A stretch of 64,000 bases of DNA from Nostocoides sp. F2B08 (GTDB lineage Bacteria > Actinomycetota > Actinomycetes > Actinomycetales > Dermatophilaceae), in assembly GCF_009184895.1 (NCBI RefSeq), contig NZ_WESE01000008.1, positions 476 to 64,475 on the forward strand. The letters are read 5' to 3'. Both the position numbers and the translations under genes were made by a program. The notes under the pieces were generated by a model. That model had not been told where the DNA came from, ran no database searches, and saw only the letters and a list, made by a program, of their open reading frames with translations. Shown piece after piece: positions 26,107 through 35,551 of this stretch (its first letter is position 1; each line of letters starts with the position of its first letter).

Positions 26107-26694
26107 GTGGCCTCCCGCACTGTGACAGGCGCGGGCTCGGCGGAGTTCTCCGCCGCGCTCGCCGACCTGCGCGCCGCCGCATTGCGGCCCGAGGTCAAGC
26201 TCACCGAGGTCCCGGCACCGGTCCGCATCGCTCCGTATGCGGTGGCCCTGACCGCGGACGTCCTCCCCACCGCGGACTCCGACGACGCGCTCGCCACCGG
26301 ACGGTTCGTGCTCCTGCACGACCCCAGCGAACCGGAGCCCTGGGGCGGGGCCTGGCGCGCGGTCACCTACGCACGGGCCGAGCTCGAGCCCGAGATGGCG
26401 ACCGACCCCGTGCTCGGCGAGGTCGGGTGGTCCTGGCTGATGGACGCGCTGGAGCAGCATCACGTGGCCTATGCGGCGGAGGCGGGCACGGTGACTCGCG
26501 TGGTCTCCGAGAGCTACGCGGGCCTGGCCGACCGACCGCCGAGCGTCGAGATGGAGATCCGCGCCTCGTGGACGCCGCTCGACCCCATCCGGATCGGGGT
26601 CCACCTGCAGGCATGGTGCGACGTGCTGTGCGCCATCGGTGGGCTGCCGCCGCTGCCCGAGGGGGTTGTCGCGCTGCCGGGGCGTCGTCGGTGA
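26107..26694 (+). CDS. DUF3000 domain protein
   Basis: 195 residues covering one DUF3000 domain, a family of unknown function restricted to actinobacteria. Recognisable parts are RIAPYAVALTADV, GRFVLLHDPSEPEPWGG, and the C-terminal LQAWCDVLCAIGGLPPLPEGVVALPGR. There is no signal peptide or membrane helix. The last codon overlaps the start of rnd (GTGA), and the pair hemE/DUF3000/rnd is a conserved order in actinobacteria, including, from memory, mycobacteria. The start at GTG 26107 follows from the -10 spacing and family N-terminus. Confidence 0.9.
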   Translation: MASRTVTGAGSAEFSAALADLRAAALRPEVKLTEVPAPVRIAPYAVALTADVLPTADSDDALATGRFVLLHDPSEPEPWGGAWRAVTYARAELEPEMATDPVLGEVGWSWLMDALEQHHVAYAAEAGTVTRVVSESYAGLADRPPSVEMEIRASWTPLDPIRIGVHLQAWCDVLCAIGGLPPLPEGVVALPGRRR

Positions 26695-27926
26695 GCGAGA
26701 GGACCGGACGCGTCGACGACGATACGACCGAGGCACCGGCGCCGCTCCCGGTGCTGCACGTTCCCGAAGACGGCGTCCCGCACGTCGTGACCGACGAGCA
26801 CGAGCTCGACGAGGTGGCCGACGCGATCGCCGCAGGCGAAGGACCGGTCGCCATCGACGCCGAGCGTGCGTCGGGCTATCGCTACGGGCAGCGGGCCTAC
26901 CTCGTCCAGCTCAAGCGGGAGGGTTCGGGCCTGTGGCTCATCGACCCGATCGCGCTGCCCGACCTGACCCCGGTGGCGGAGGCGATCGGCGACGCCGAGT
27001 GGATCCTGCACGCCGCGACTCAGGACCTCGCCTGCCTCGCCGAGGTGGGGCTGCGGCCTCGCCAGCTCTTCGACACGGAGCTGGCCGGACGGCTCCTCGG
27101 CCTCCCCCGGGTCGGTTTGGCCGCGGTCCTCGAGCACTACCTCGGCATCAGCCTGGCCAAGGAGCACTCGGCCGTCGACTGGTCGACCCGACCGCTCCCC
27201 GAGCCCTGGCTGCGCTATGCCGCGCTCGATGTGGAGGTCCTCGGCGAGCTGCGCAACCTCATGGGCGCCGATCTCTGGGAGCAGGGCAAGTCGGAGTGGG
27301 CCCGCGAGGAGTTCGAGGCCCTCCTGAACTGGACACCACAGGTGCGCCCCGAGCCCTGGCGGCGCACCTCGGGCATCAACAAGGTCCGGACCCGACGAGG
27401 CCTCGCCGTGGTGCGCGAGCTGTGGGAGACCCGTGACGGGATCGCCGCCGAGCGCGACATCAGCCCCGGCCGCCTCATTCCGGACCCGGTGCTGATCGAG
27501 ATCGCCCTCTCCGAGCCGCATACCCCCGCCGACCTGCCGCGCAACCGGGCCGTCGCGAGGTACCAGCGCCAGTGGCTGGCGGCCGTCCGTCGCGGCAACG
27601 ACCTCCCCGAGGCGCGCCTCCCCGACCGGACTCTCCCCAGCGAGGGACCTCCACCGGCGAAGACCTGGCCCGAGAAGAACCCCGTCGCCGCGGCACGTCT
27701 CGCGGCCACGCGGGCGCAGCTCACGGCCTTCGCCGAGGAGCACACCATCCCGGTCGAGAACGTCTGCTCCCCCGAGCCGCTACGCCGCGTGGTCTGGACG
27801 CCGCCTCGACAACGCACCACTGAAGCCTTCGCCGCAGCGCTCGCGGAGCACGGGGTGCGCTCGTGGCAGCGCGAGATCGTCGCCCCGATGCTCGCGCGGG
27901 CATTCGCCGCGTCCTCGACCGAGTAG
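26691..27926 (+). CDS. rnd: Ribonuclease D (HRDC domain)
   Basis: 411 residues. The DEDDy 3'-5' exonuclease domain covers about 40-205. The acidic metal ligands are in VAIDAERASGYRY (D, E), ILHAATQDLACL (D) and LRYAALDVEVLGEL (D, with the Tyr of the DEDDy class). An HRDC nucleic-acid-binding domain follows (about 230-310), then a C-terminal extension. Family role: trimming of stable RNA precursors such as tRNA. It overlaps the DUF3000 stop by 4 bases, so both are translated from one message. Confidence 0.92.
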   Translation: MSERTGRVDDDTTEAPAPLPVLHVPEDGVPHVVTDEHELDEVADAIAAGEGPVAIDAERASGYRYGQRAYLVQLKREGSGLWLIDPIALPDLTPVAEAIGDAEWILHAATQDLACLAEVGLRPRQLFDTELAGRLLGLPRVGLAAVLEHYLGISLAKEHSAVDWSTRPLPEPWLRYAALDVEVLGELRNLMGADLWEQGKSEWAREEFEALLNWTPQVRPEPWRRTSGINKVRTRRGLAVVRELWETRDGIAAERDISPGRLIPDPVLIEIALSEPHTPADLPRNRAVARYQRQWLAAVRRGNDLPEARLPDRTLPSEGPPPAKTWPEKNPVAAARLAATRAQLTAFAEEHTIPVENVCSPEPLRRVVWTPPRQRTTEAFAAALAEHGVRSWQREIVAPMLARAFAASSTE

Positions 27927-28008
27927 CCGGGCCGGCCAACGTGACCAGCGCCTCACCCGGGAGGTGCTGACCCGCATCCGGGGTGGTCGTTAGCATGTGC
28001 TCGGGCGG

Positions 28009-28024
28009 CTAAGCGCTTGCTTAG
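28009..28024. promoter_or_regulatory. Palindromic operator before the beta-oxidation genes
   Basis: CTAAGCGCTTGCTTAG has perfect 6-bp arms (CTAAGC/GCTTAG) around GCTT. It lies 52 bases before the thiolase start. The shape fits a TetR-type repressor of fatty-acid degradation genes; the regulator is not in the window, so this is inference. Confidence 0.55.
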
Positions 28025-28075
28025 TGGCGCCCACGCTGAGTCTCAGCAATGCTCCGATCGAAGGGAAAGAGCGGT

Positions 28076-29335
28076 ATGCCGCGAACGGTCAGTGAGGTCG
28101 TGTTCGTCGACGGGGTGCGGACCCCGTTCGGGAAGGCCGGGGACAAGGGCATCTACGCCCAGACCCGCGCGGACGACCTCGTCATCAAGTGCATCACCGA
28201 ACTGCTTCGGCGCAACCCGAACCTCCCGAAGGAGCGGGTCGAGGAGGTCGCCATCGCCGCGACCACCCAGATCGGGGACCAGGGTCTGACCCTGGGGCGC
28301 ACCGCGGCCCTCGTCGCCGGGCTCCCCGCGACCACCCCCGGCTACTCGGTGGACCGGATGTGCGCCGGCGCCATGACCGCCGTGACGACGACCGCCTCGG
28401 CCATCGGGTTCGGCGCCTACGACATCGCCATCGCCGGCGGCGTCGAGCACATGGGTCGACACCCGATGGGAGAAGGCGTGGACCCGAACCCCCGGATCAT
28501 CGCCGAGAAGATCGTCGACCCGTCTGCGCTCGTCATGGGGTCGACCGCCGAGAACCTCCACGACCGCTTCCCCCAGCTGACCAAGGAGCGCAGCGACGCC
28601 TACGCGGTGGGCTCGCAGACCAAGGTGGCCCGCGCATACGAGGAAGGGCGGATCCAGCCTGATCTCGTCCCGGTCGCGACCCGGCACGCCGAGCGCGGCT
28701 ACGGCCTCGCCACGACCGACGAGCCGCCGCGTCCCGGCACCACCATGGAGAGCCTGGCCGACCTGAAGACGCCGTTCCGACCGCACGGACGGGTCACCGC
28801 CGGCAACAGCGCGGGCCTGAACGACGGTGCGACGGCGTGCATCCTGGCCAGTGAGGAGGCGGCCCGAGAGCTCGGACTGCCGATCAGGATGCGCCTGGTC
28901 TCCTATGCCTTCGTCGGTGTCGAGCCCGAGGTCATGGGAATCGGTCCCGTTCCGGCGGCGGAGAAGGCCCTGGCCAAGGCCGGCCTCTCGATCGAGGACA
29001 TCGGCCTCTTCGAGCTCAACGAGGCCTTCGCCGTGCAGGTTCTCGCGTTCCTCGACCACTTCGGCCTCGCCGACGACGACCCGCGGGTGAACCGCTACGG
29101 CGGCGCCATCGCCGTCGGACACCCGCTCGCCTCCTCCGGTATCCGGCTGATGAACCAGCTGGCCCGCCAGTTCGAGGAGGACCCCTCGGTCCGCTACGGC
29201 ATGACCGCAATGTGCATCGGCATCGGCATGGGCGGCGCCGTGATCTGGGAGAACCCGCACGCACAGGGGGCTTCGCCCTCCGTGGACCCCCCGGAGGCCA
29301 CGCCTGCTGGTGACTCGACCACGAAGGACGCCTGA
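28076..29335 (+). CDS. Acetyl-CoA C-acyltransferase (thiolase, FadA-type)
   Basis: 419 residues. It cleaves 3-ketoacyl-CoA in beta-oxidation. The nucleophile is C96 (SVDRMCAGAM), the catalytic His sits in AVGHPLASSGIR, and the second Cys in MTAMCIGIGMGGA. ELNEAFAVQ and GGVEHMGRHPM are further family signatures. GGGAAAGAG before the ATG at 28076 makes this start better than one 27 bases upstream. The C-terminal 25 residues are Pro/Ser/Thr-rich and probably disordered. It forms a two-gene operon with the FadB-like protein 3 bases downstream, the trifunctional arrangement. Confidence 0.94.
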   Translation: MPRTVSEVVFVDGVRTPFGKAGDKGIYAQTRADDLVIKCITELLRRNPNLPKERVEEVAIAATTQIGDQGLTLGRTAALVAGLPATTPGYSVDRMCAGAMTAVTTTASAIGFGAYDIAIAGGVEHMGRHPMGEGVDPNPRIIAEKIVDPSALVMGSTAENLHDRFPQLTKERSDAYAVGSQTKVARAYEEGRIQPDLVPVATRHAERGYGLATTDEPPRPGTTMESLADLKTPFRPHGRVTAGNSAGLNDGATACILASEEAARELGLPIRMRLVSYAFVGVEPEVMGIGPVPAAEKALAKAGLSIEDIGLFELNEAFAVQVLAFLDHFGLADDDPRVNRYGGAIAVGHPLASSGIRLMNQLARQFEEDPSVRYGMTAMCIGIGMGGAVIWENPHAQGASPSVDPPEATPAGDSTTKDA

Positions 29336-29338
29336 GCC

Positions 29339-31498
29339 ATGACGACCACGACAGACACCGCCGCGTCCGAGACGGCCGCACCCCAGACCACCACGACGCC
29401 GACGCACCAGGAGGTCGTGACCCACGCCTTCGTGCAGGACGTCACCGTGCCGGGGACCGGCTACGGCGACGAGGCCAGCACCTTGGCGCTCATCACGCTC
29501 GACAACGGACACGACCACACCAAGCCGAACACGTTCGGCCCGGCCGGCATCGCCGAGCTGCACGGCGTCGTCGAGACATTGCGCGTGCGGGCCGAGGCGG
29601 GCGAGATCCAGGCGGTCGGCATCACCGGCAAGCCGTTCATCTTCGCGGTGGGCGCCGACCTCACCGGCGTCCCCTCGGTCACCGAGCGCGACCAGGCACT
29701 CGGGATCGCGCGCGCCGGACACGCCGCCTACGCGGCGATCATGGACCTGCCGGTCCCGACCTTCGCGTTCGTCAACGGGGCCGTCATGGGCGGCGGCCTC
29801 GAGATCGCGCTCGCCTGCGACTACCGGACCATGTCCGCCGGGGTTCCCGCTGTCGCCCTGCCCGAGGTCTTCCTGGGCCTCGTCCCGGGCTGGGGCGGCG
29901 CATACCTCCTCCCGCGGCTGATCGGTCCCGAGAAGGCTCTGACCGTCATCGTCGAGAACCCCCTGGCGACCAACCGGATGCTCAAGGGACCGCAGGCGGC
30001 TGCCCTCGGCATCGCGGACGTGATGTTCGGCCCCGGTGACTTCCTCGAGGAGTCGCTGCGCTGGGCAGGGCGGATTCTGACCGGTGCCGTGTCCGTCGAG
30101 CGTGCCGACCACACCGTCGACGAGTCTGCCTGGAGCAGTGCTGCGACGAAGGCGCGGGCCCTCGCCGACGCCAAGACGGCAGGGCGCTCCCCGGCCCCGT
30201 ACCGCGCCATCGACCTCGTCGAGGCGGCGCGCACCCGCACCCGCGACGAGGGCTTCGCCGCGGAGGACGAGGCGCTCGCCGACCTGCTGATGGGTGACGA
30301 GCTGCGTGCGGGTCTCTACGCCTTCGACCTCGTGCAGCGCCGGGCCAAGCGCCCGGCCGGCGCCCCCGACCGCTCCCTCGCCCGGCCCGTGACCAAGGTC
30401 GGTATCGTCGGCGCGGGCCTGATGGCGGGCCAGCTCGCGTCGCTGTTCGCCCAGCGGCTCGAGGTGCCGGTCGTCATGACCGACCTCGACGAGGACCGGG
30501 TGGCCAAGGGCGTGGGATACGTCCACCAGGAGGTCGAGCAGCTGCTCGGCAAGGGACGCATCTCGCCCGATCGGGCCAACCGGCTGCGGTCCCTGGTCAC
30601 CGGCTCGACGAGCAAGGACGGCTTCGCCGACGCGGACTTCGTCATCGAGGCCGTCTTCGAGGAGATGTCGGTCAAGCAGCAGGTCTTCGCCGAGGTCGAG
30701 GCCATCGTCGCTCCCGAGTGCATCCTCGCCACGAACACCTCGTCCCTGTCCATCACCGACATGGCGGGAGGACTCCGGCACCCGGAGCGGGTCGTCGGCT
30801 TCCACTTCTTCAACCCGGTGGCCGTCATGCCGCTGCTCGAGGTCATCCCCGGCGAGCGGACCGACGAGTCGGCCCTGGCCACCGCATTCGCGGTCGGCAA
30901 GACACTCAAGAAGACCACCGTGCTGGTCAAGGACTCCCCGTCCTTCATCACCAACCGGCTGCTCGGGCGCTTCATGGGAGAGTTCTCCCGCATCGTCGAC
31001 GGCGGAACCGACGTCGCGGTGGCCGACGAGGCGATCGCCGGGTTAGCGCCGATGCCGCCGTTCGTGCTCCTGGGCCTGGTCGGTCCGCCGATCGCGCTGC
31101 ACAACAGCCAGACACTGCACCGGGCCTTCGGCAACCGTTTCTACGTCTCCCCGACGCTCGAGCGGATCGTGGCGGCGCGCAAGCCCGGCTACTACCTCCC
31201 CGACGGCACCCTGGACCCCGACGTCGAAGCCCTGCTCGAGAAGCCTGCCGACCCGGTCACCCTGACGGTCCCCGAGGCCAGGGAACGGATCCTTTCCGTC
31301 CTCGCCGAGGAGATCGGCCTGATGCTCCAGGAGGGCGTCGCCCAGGCGCCGATGGACATCGACCTGGCCATGATCACCGGAGCCGGTTTCCAGTTCTGGA
31401 ACGGCGGGATCATCCCTCTCCTGGATCGCGAAGGCGTCACGGCGAAGGTCCTCGGTCGACGCATCCTGCCCCCCGGGGTCGCGAGCGTTCCCGCCTGA
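29339..31498 (+). CDS. 3-hydroxyacyl-CoA dehydrogenase / enoyl-CoA hydratase (FadB-type)
   Basis: 719 residues, the alpha subunit of the fatty-acid oxidation complex. Residues 30-230 form the crotonase domain (KPFIFAVGADLTG oxyanion loop, GAVMGGGLEIALACDYR with the catalytic Glu region, PEVFLGLVPGWGG). Residues 345-520 are the NAD-binding domain (VGIVGAGLMAGQLASLFA, then HFFNPVAVMPLLEVI with the catalytic His). Residues 525-715 hold two C-terminal dehydrogenase repeats (KDSPSFITNRLLGRFM). A Thr/Ala-rich tail of about 25 residues precedes the hydratase. Spacing of 3 bases to the thiolase gene shows co-transcription. Confidence 0.94.
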   Translation: MTTTTDTAASETAAPQTTTTPTHQEVVTHAFVQDVTVPGTGYGDEASTLALITLDNGHDHTKPNTFGPAGIAELHGVVETLRVRAEAGEIQAVGITGKPFIFAVGADLTGVPSVTERDQALGIARAGHAAYAAIMDLPVPTFAFVNGAVMGGGLEIALACDYRTMSAGVPAVALPEVFLGLVPGWGGAYLLPRLIGPEKALTVIVENPLATNRMLKGPQAAALGIADVMFGPGDFLEESLRWAGRILTGAVSVERADHTVDESAWSSAATKARALADAKTAGRSPAPYRAIDLVEAARTRTRDEGFAAEDEALADLLMGDELRAGLYAFDLVQRRAKRPAGAPDRSLARPVTKVGIVGAGLMAGQLASLFAQRLEVPVVMTDLDEDRVAKGVGYVHQEVEQLLGKGRISPDRANRLRSLVTGSTSKDGFADADFVIEAVFEEMSVKQQVFAEVEAIVAPECILATNTSSLSITDMAGGLRHPERVVGFHFFNPVAVMPLLEVIPGERTDESALATAFAVGKTLKKTTVLVKDSPSFITNRLLGRFMGEFSRIVDGGTDVAVADEAIAGLAPMPPFVLLGLVGPPIALHNSQTLHRAFGNRFYVSPTLERIVAARKPGYYLPDGTLDPDVEALLEKPADPVTLTVPEARERILSVLAEEIGLMLQEGVAQAPMDIDLAMITGAGFQFWNGGIIPLLDREGVTAKVLGRRILPPGVASVPA

Positions 31499-31536
31499 GG
31501 TGCGGTGGGCATGCGGCCCCCGAGGCCGGTTGGACC

Positions 31537-31542
31537 TAGACT
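31537..31542 (+). promoter_or_regulatory. Putative -10 of leaderless HTH-MurA transcript
   Basis: TAGACT lies exactly 6 nt before the GTG at 31549; no Shine-Dalgarno is present. Confidence 0.45.
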
Positions 31543-31548
31543 GGCGCG

Positions 31549-33087
31549 GTGACACCTACCGACACCTACCTCATCCGGATCGGGGCGCTCATCCGTGACG
31601 CACGACGGCACAAAGGCATGAGTCAGGCCGAGCTGGCGGACCTTCTGGACACGCAGCCGAGCGCGGTTGCGCGGATCGAGGAGGGCAAGCAGAACCTCTC
31701 GCTCGAGATGCTCGCCCGCATCGGTGAGAGCCTCGACAGCGAGTTCGTCGCGCTCGGGTCGGCCGGGCCGCAGCACCTGCGGATCGTCGGCGGCACCAAG
31801 CTCTCGGGGTCGATTCCGGTCAAGACGAGCAAGAACGCAGCGGTCGCGCTGCTGTGCGCGGCCATGCTCAACAAGGGCCGCACGACCCTGCGCAACCTGG
31901 CCAGGATCGAGGAGGTCAACCGGATCATCGAAGTGCTGACCTCCATCGGAGTTCGCACCCGCTGGCTCCCGGACAGCAGCGACCTCGAGATCGTGCCCCC
32001 GCCGCGGCTGCAGCTCGAGAACATCGACATCGAGGCGGCCCGCCGCACCCGCACCGTCATCATGTTCCTCGGCCCGCTGCTGCACGAGCTGAGCTCCTTC
32101 CGGCTCCCCTACGCCGGAGGCTGCGACCTCGGCACCCGGACCGTCGAACCCCACCTGACCGCTCTGCGGTACTTCGGTCTCGACGTGCACGCGACGCACG
32201 GGTTCTACGAGGCGGAGGTCGACGGCGAAACGCGACCGGAGCGAGCCATCATCCTCACCGAGCGCGGCGACACGGTCACCGAGAACGTCCTGCTCGCCGC
32301 GGCCCGGCACCCCGGGCGGACGACCATCCGCAACGCATCCCCCAACTACATGGTCCAGGATCTGTGCTTCTTCCTGGAGCGGCTCGGCGTGCGCATCGAG
32401 GGCATCGGCACCACGACGCTGGTCGTCGACGGCGTGGACCAGATCGACGTCGACGTCGAGTACTCCCCCAGTGAGGACCCGATCGAGGCGATGAGCCTGC
32501 TGTCCGCAGCCGTCGTCACGGGCTCGGCCATCACGATCCAGCGGGTCCCCATCGAGTTCCTCGAGATCGAGCTGGCCACGCTCGATGGCATGGGCATGAA
32601 GTACGACCTCAGTGAGGAGTACACCGCTCTCAACGGTCGCACCCGACTCGTGGACCTCACGACGGTCCCGGGTCCCCTGCACGCCCCGATCGACAAGATC
32701 CACCCGATGCCGTTCCCCGGTCTCAATATCGACAACCTGCCGTTCTTCGCCCTCATCGCGGCATGCGCCGAGGGCACGACGATGATCCACGACTGGGTCT
32801 ACGAGAACCGCGCGATCTACCTGACCGAGCTGAACAAGGTGGGCGCCAGGGTGCAGCTGCTCGACCCACACCGGGTGCAGATCGAGGGCCCGACCCCCAA
32901 GTGGCGGGCCGCCGAGGTGGTCTGCCCTCCGGCACTGCGGCCGGCCGTCGTCATCCTCCTGGCGATGCTCGCCGCTCCCGGCACGTCGGTGCTGCGCAAC
33001 ATCTACGTCATCAACCGCGGCTACGAGGACCTCGCCGAGCGGCTGAACAAGCTGGGCGCGACGATCGAGACCTTCCGCGACATCTGA
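31549..33087 (+). CDS. HTH (XRE)-MurA-like fusion, UDP-GlcNAc carboxyvinyltransferase family
   Basis: 512 residues, about 90 longer than MurA. Residues 10-65 are an XRE-type helix-turn-helix (LIRDARRHKGMSQAELADLL then PSAVARIEEGKQNLSLEML). Residues 76-510 are an EPSP-synthase/MurA fold. The active-site Lys and Asn of MurA are K95-N96 (KTSKNAAVALL), and the PEP-attacking Cys is C192 in YAGGCDLGTR, so catalysis is plausible. The protein may be a second MurA or a sensor that uses the fold to bind a cell-wall precursor. The ancestral murA is not in the window, so which holds is open. Other actinobacteria carry similar fusions, from memory. Confidence 0.88.
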   Translation: MTPTDTYLIRIGALIRDARRHKGMSQAELADLLDTQPSAVARIEEGKQNLSLEMLARIGESLDSEFVALGSAGPQHLRIVGGTKLSGSIPVKTSKNAAVALLCAAMLNKGRTTLRNLARIEEVNRIIEVLTSIGVRTRWLPDSSDLEIVPPPRLQLENIDIEAARRTRTVIMFLGPLLHELSSFRLPYAGGCDLGTRTVEPHLTALRYFGLDVHATHGFYEAEVDGETRPERAIILTERGDTVTENVLLAAARHPGRTTIRNASPNYMVQDLCFFLERLGVRIEGIGTTTLVVDGVDQIDVDVEYSPSEDPIEAMSLLSAAVVTGSAITIQRVPIEFLEIELATLDGMGMKYDLSEEYTALNGRTRLVDLTTVPGPLHAPIDKIHPMPFPGLNIDNLPFFALIAACAEGTTMIHDWVYENRAIYLTELNKVGARVQLLDPHRVQIEGPTPKWRAAEVVCPPALRPAVVILLAMLAAPGTSVLRNIYVINRGYEDLAERLNKLGATIETFRDI

Positions 33088-33136
33088 GCGCCCAGGGCCT
33101 TCGCCTGGCTCAGGCCACGCGGAGGCTGCGAGAGAC

Positions 33137-33175
33137 CTCCGGCCGGGCCGGGATCTGTGAGATCCCCGGCCGGAG
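33137..33175. terminator. Bidirectional hairpin between HTH-murA and dxs
   Basis: CTCCGGCCGG at the left end pairs with CCGGCCGGAG at the right, and GATCT pairs with AGATC near the loop GTG. It lies between two converging genes, so it can stop both. No T-run follows. Confidence 0.65.
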
Positions 33176-33180
33176 TCAGA

Positions 33181-35046
33181 TCAGTTTTCGAGCAGGGACG
33201 AGGCGATCGGGTCCGCCGTGAGCCCGATCTCCTCGAGCACCTGACCCCGTGAGGCGTGGTCGAGGAAGCGCTTCGGGATTCCGAACAACCGGATCGGCAC
33301 GCCGACCCCGGCGTCGGCGAGGGCCAGCGCGACCTGAGTTCCGACACCGCTGCTGACGAGGTTGTCCTCGATCACCGTGACCCGCTCGGCGGTGCGGGCC
33401 AGATCGACCAGTGCGGAGCTGACCGGCAGCGCCCACACGGGGTCGACGGCGCGAACCGAACGCCCTTCCGCCGCGAGCTTCTCGGCGACCGTGAGAGCGG
33501 TGGGCACCATCGCGCCGAGGCCGATGACGAGCTCGTCGACGACCGGCTCGACTGAGCTCTCGACGAGGATGTCGACGCCTCCCACGGTGCGCACAGCGGG
33601 AATCGCGGCCGGGGCGCTGCCCTTCGGGAAGCGGATGATCGATGGCGCGTCGGCGATGTCGACCGCCTCGCGCAGGGCCGAGGCGACGTGATCGCCGTCC
33701 CGAGGCGCCGCCAGATGAAGCCCGGGGACGATCGAGGCCAGCGCCATGTCCCACATCCCGTGGTGGCTCGCACCGTCGGGACCGGTGACCCCGGACCGGT
33801 CGAGCACGAACGTCACCCCCGCGTGGTGCAGCGCGCAGTCCATGAGCATCTGGTCGAAGGCCCGGTTGAGGAAGGTCGCATAGATCGCCACGACGGGGTG
33901 CAGACCGGCGTACGCCAGGCCGGCCGCCATCGTGACGGCGTGCTGCTCGGCGATGCCGACGTCGAAGGTCCGCTCAGGGTAGGCGTCGGCGAAGTCCTTG
34001 AGCCCGACCGGGATCATCATCGCCGCGGTCAGGGCGACGACGTCGGTCCGCTTGCGACCGATGTCGACCAGGGCGTCGCTGAACTCATCGGTCCAGCTGC
34101 GGCCCGCGATCTCGATCGGCAGACCGGTCTCGGGGTTGATCACGCCGATCCCGTGGAACTGGTCCGCCTCGTCGTTGACGGCGTGATGGTAGCCACGGCC
34201 TTTCTGCGTGATGACGTGTACGAGCACCGGACCGCCGAAAGAACGCGCCTTACGGAAGGCGGACTCGAGGGCGTGCAGGTCGTGACCATCGACCGGCCCG
34301 ATGTACTTCAGACCGAGGTCCTCGAACATGCCTTGGGGGGCGACGACGTCCTTCAGACCCTTCTTCATCCCGTGGAGCGCGCGCTCGACAGGACCCCCGA
34401 GGACCGGAGTGCGCCGCAGTCGGGACTTGCCCCAGTCGAGGAAGTGCTCGTAGCCCTGCGTGGTCCTCAGGGTGGCGAGGTGGTCGGCCAGACCCCCGAT
34501 CGTCGGGGCGTAGGAGCGCTCGTTGTCGTTGACGACGATGACGAGCGGCAGGTCCTTGTCCGCGGCGATGTTGTTGATCGCCTCCCAGGCCATCCCGCCG
34601 GTGAGAGCTCCGTCGCCGATGACGGCCACCGTGTGACGGTCGGTCTCGCCGCGCAGCCGGCGGGCCTTGGCGATTCCGTCCGCCCACGAGAGCGACGTGG
34701 AGGCGTGGGAGTTCTCGACGACGTCGTGATCGGACTCACTGCGGCTCGGGTAGCCGCTGACCCCACCCCTCGCGCGAAGTCCGGAGAAGTCCTGACGTCC
34801 GGTCAGGATCTTGTGGACGTATGACTGGTGCCCGGTGTCGAAGACGATGCTGTCGCGCGGACTGTCGAAGACCCGGTGGAGTGCGATCGTCAGCTCGACG
34901 ACGCCGAGGTTGGGGCCCAAGTGTCCCCCGGTGCGGGAGACCGACTCGACGAGGAAGGATCGGATCTCGCCCGCGAGAGCCGGCAGTTCGGCCTCGGGGA
35001 GCGCCTTGAGTTCGGTGGGCGAGGAGACCCGGATGGGGGTTGCCAC
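33181..35046 (-). CDS. dxs: 1-deoxy-D-xylulose-5-phosphate synthase Dxs
   Basis: 621 residues, usual for Dxs. The thiamine-diphosphate enzyme condenses pyruvate and glyceraldehyde 3-phosphate in the first step of the MEP isoprenoid pathway. The ThDP motif is [16 protein letters not shown] (about 149-164) ending in a conserved [16 protein letters not shown] holds the N-terminal His. [21 protein letters not shown] and [10 protein letters not shown] (catalytic Glu) mark the second domain. A GTG start is preceded by GAAAGGA at some distance. It stands alone on the minus strand, upstream of a short conserved hypothetical gene. Confidence 0.97.
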   Translation of the reverse strand: MATPIRVSSPTELKALPEAELPALAGEIRSFLVESVSRTGGHLGPNLGVVELTIALHRVFDSPRDSIVFDTGHQSYVHKILTGRQDFSGLRARGGVSGYPSRSESDHDVVENSHASTSLSWADGIAKARRLRGETDRHTVAVIGDGALTGGMAWEAINNIAADKDLPLVIVVNDNERSYAPTIGGLADHLATLRTTQGYEHFLDWGKSRLRRTPVLGGPVERALHGMKKGLKDVVAPQGMFEDLGLKYIGPVDGHDLHALESAFRKARSFGGPVLVHVITQKGRGYHHAVNDEADQFHGIGVINPETGLPIEIAGRSWTDEFSDALVDIGRKRTDVVALTAAMMIPVGLKDFADAYPERTFDVGIAEQHAVTMAAGLAYAGLHPVVAIYATFLNRAFDQMLMDCALHHAGVTFVLDRSGVTGPDGASHHGMWDMALASIVPGLHLAAPRDGDHVASALREAVDIADAPSIIRFPKGSAPAAIPAVRTVGGVDILVESSVEPVVDELVIGLGAMVPTALTVAEKLAAEGRSVRAVDPVWALPVSSALVDLARTAERVTVIEDNLVSSGVGTQVALALADAGVGVPIRLFGIPKRFLDHASRGQVLEEIGLTADPIASSLLEN

Positions 35047-35128
35047 GGTGCGGCACGTCCTTTCGTCGAGGCAGGAACCTCCCGATTCTACGTGTGTGCC
35101 CGGTCGCGGGGTTCCCCGCCGACATGGA

Positions 35129-35521
35129 TCAGCCCTGTTCGGCGTGTGTCCGGTTCTCCAGGGCCTCGGCGATCAGCTGTGTAGCCCGCCTGGCAGCGCG
35201 CAACCGCACACCCTCGAGCTCGATGTCGGTCATGGCCTGCTCCACCGACCCCTCCGGCAGTCGGTCGGCCAGGTCGACACGGATCGTGCGGTACGCCTGG
35301 CGCAGCGCGACCAGCTGGGCATCGACGTGGTGGCCTGCTAGCCAGACCAGCAGAACGAGGTGACGTCGAAGGCTGGGATACCCGCGGAACTCCGACGGGC
35401 ACAGGTCGAGCAGCCATGAGGCTGCGGCGACCTGCCAGCCCGGCGAACCAGCCGGCGGGACGGCGTTGGGCCATCCGGGGGGCCCGGACCGTGGCGCCGA
35501 CGGAGATGGTTCGTCGAACAT
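35129..35521 (-). CDS. Conserved-looking hypothetical protein
   Basis: 130 residues, no family recognised. A disordered Pro/Ser-rich head (1-28) is followed by a helical region with [35 protein letters not shown] and a C-terminal amphipathic helix ([18 protein letters not shown]). There is no signal or clear membrane segment. The ATG at 35521 has no obvious Shine-Dalgarno. It lies between dxs and the sugar hydrolase gene on the same strand, about 80 bases before dxs. Confidence 0.6.
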   Translation of the reverse strand: MFDEPSPSAPRSGPPGWPNAVPPAGSPGWQVAAASWLLDLCPSEFRGYPSLRRHLVLLVWLAGHHVDAQLVALRQAYRTIRVDLADRLPEGSVEQAMTDIELEGVRLRAARRATQLIAEALENRTHAEQG

Positions 35522-35551
35522 ATGTTCGATGATACCGGTGGGCGGGTCCGA

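Noticed and set aside
28043-30805. Very long open frame (about 920 residues) on the minus strand over the thiolase and FadB genes
   Set aside because: It is the antisense shadow of two well-supported genes; in high-GC DNA the opposite strand often stays open, and its translation is low-complexity Arg/Gly/Asp/His.
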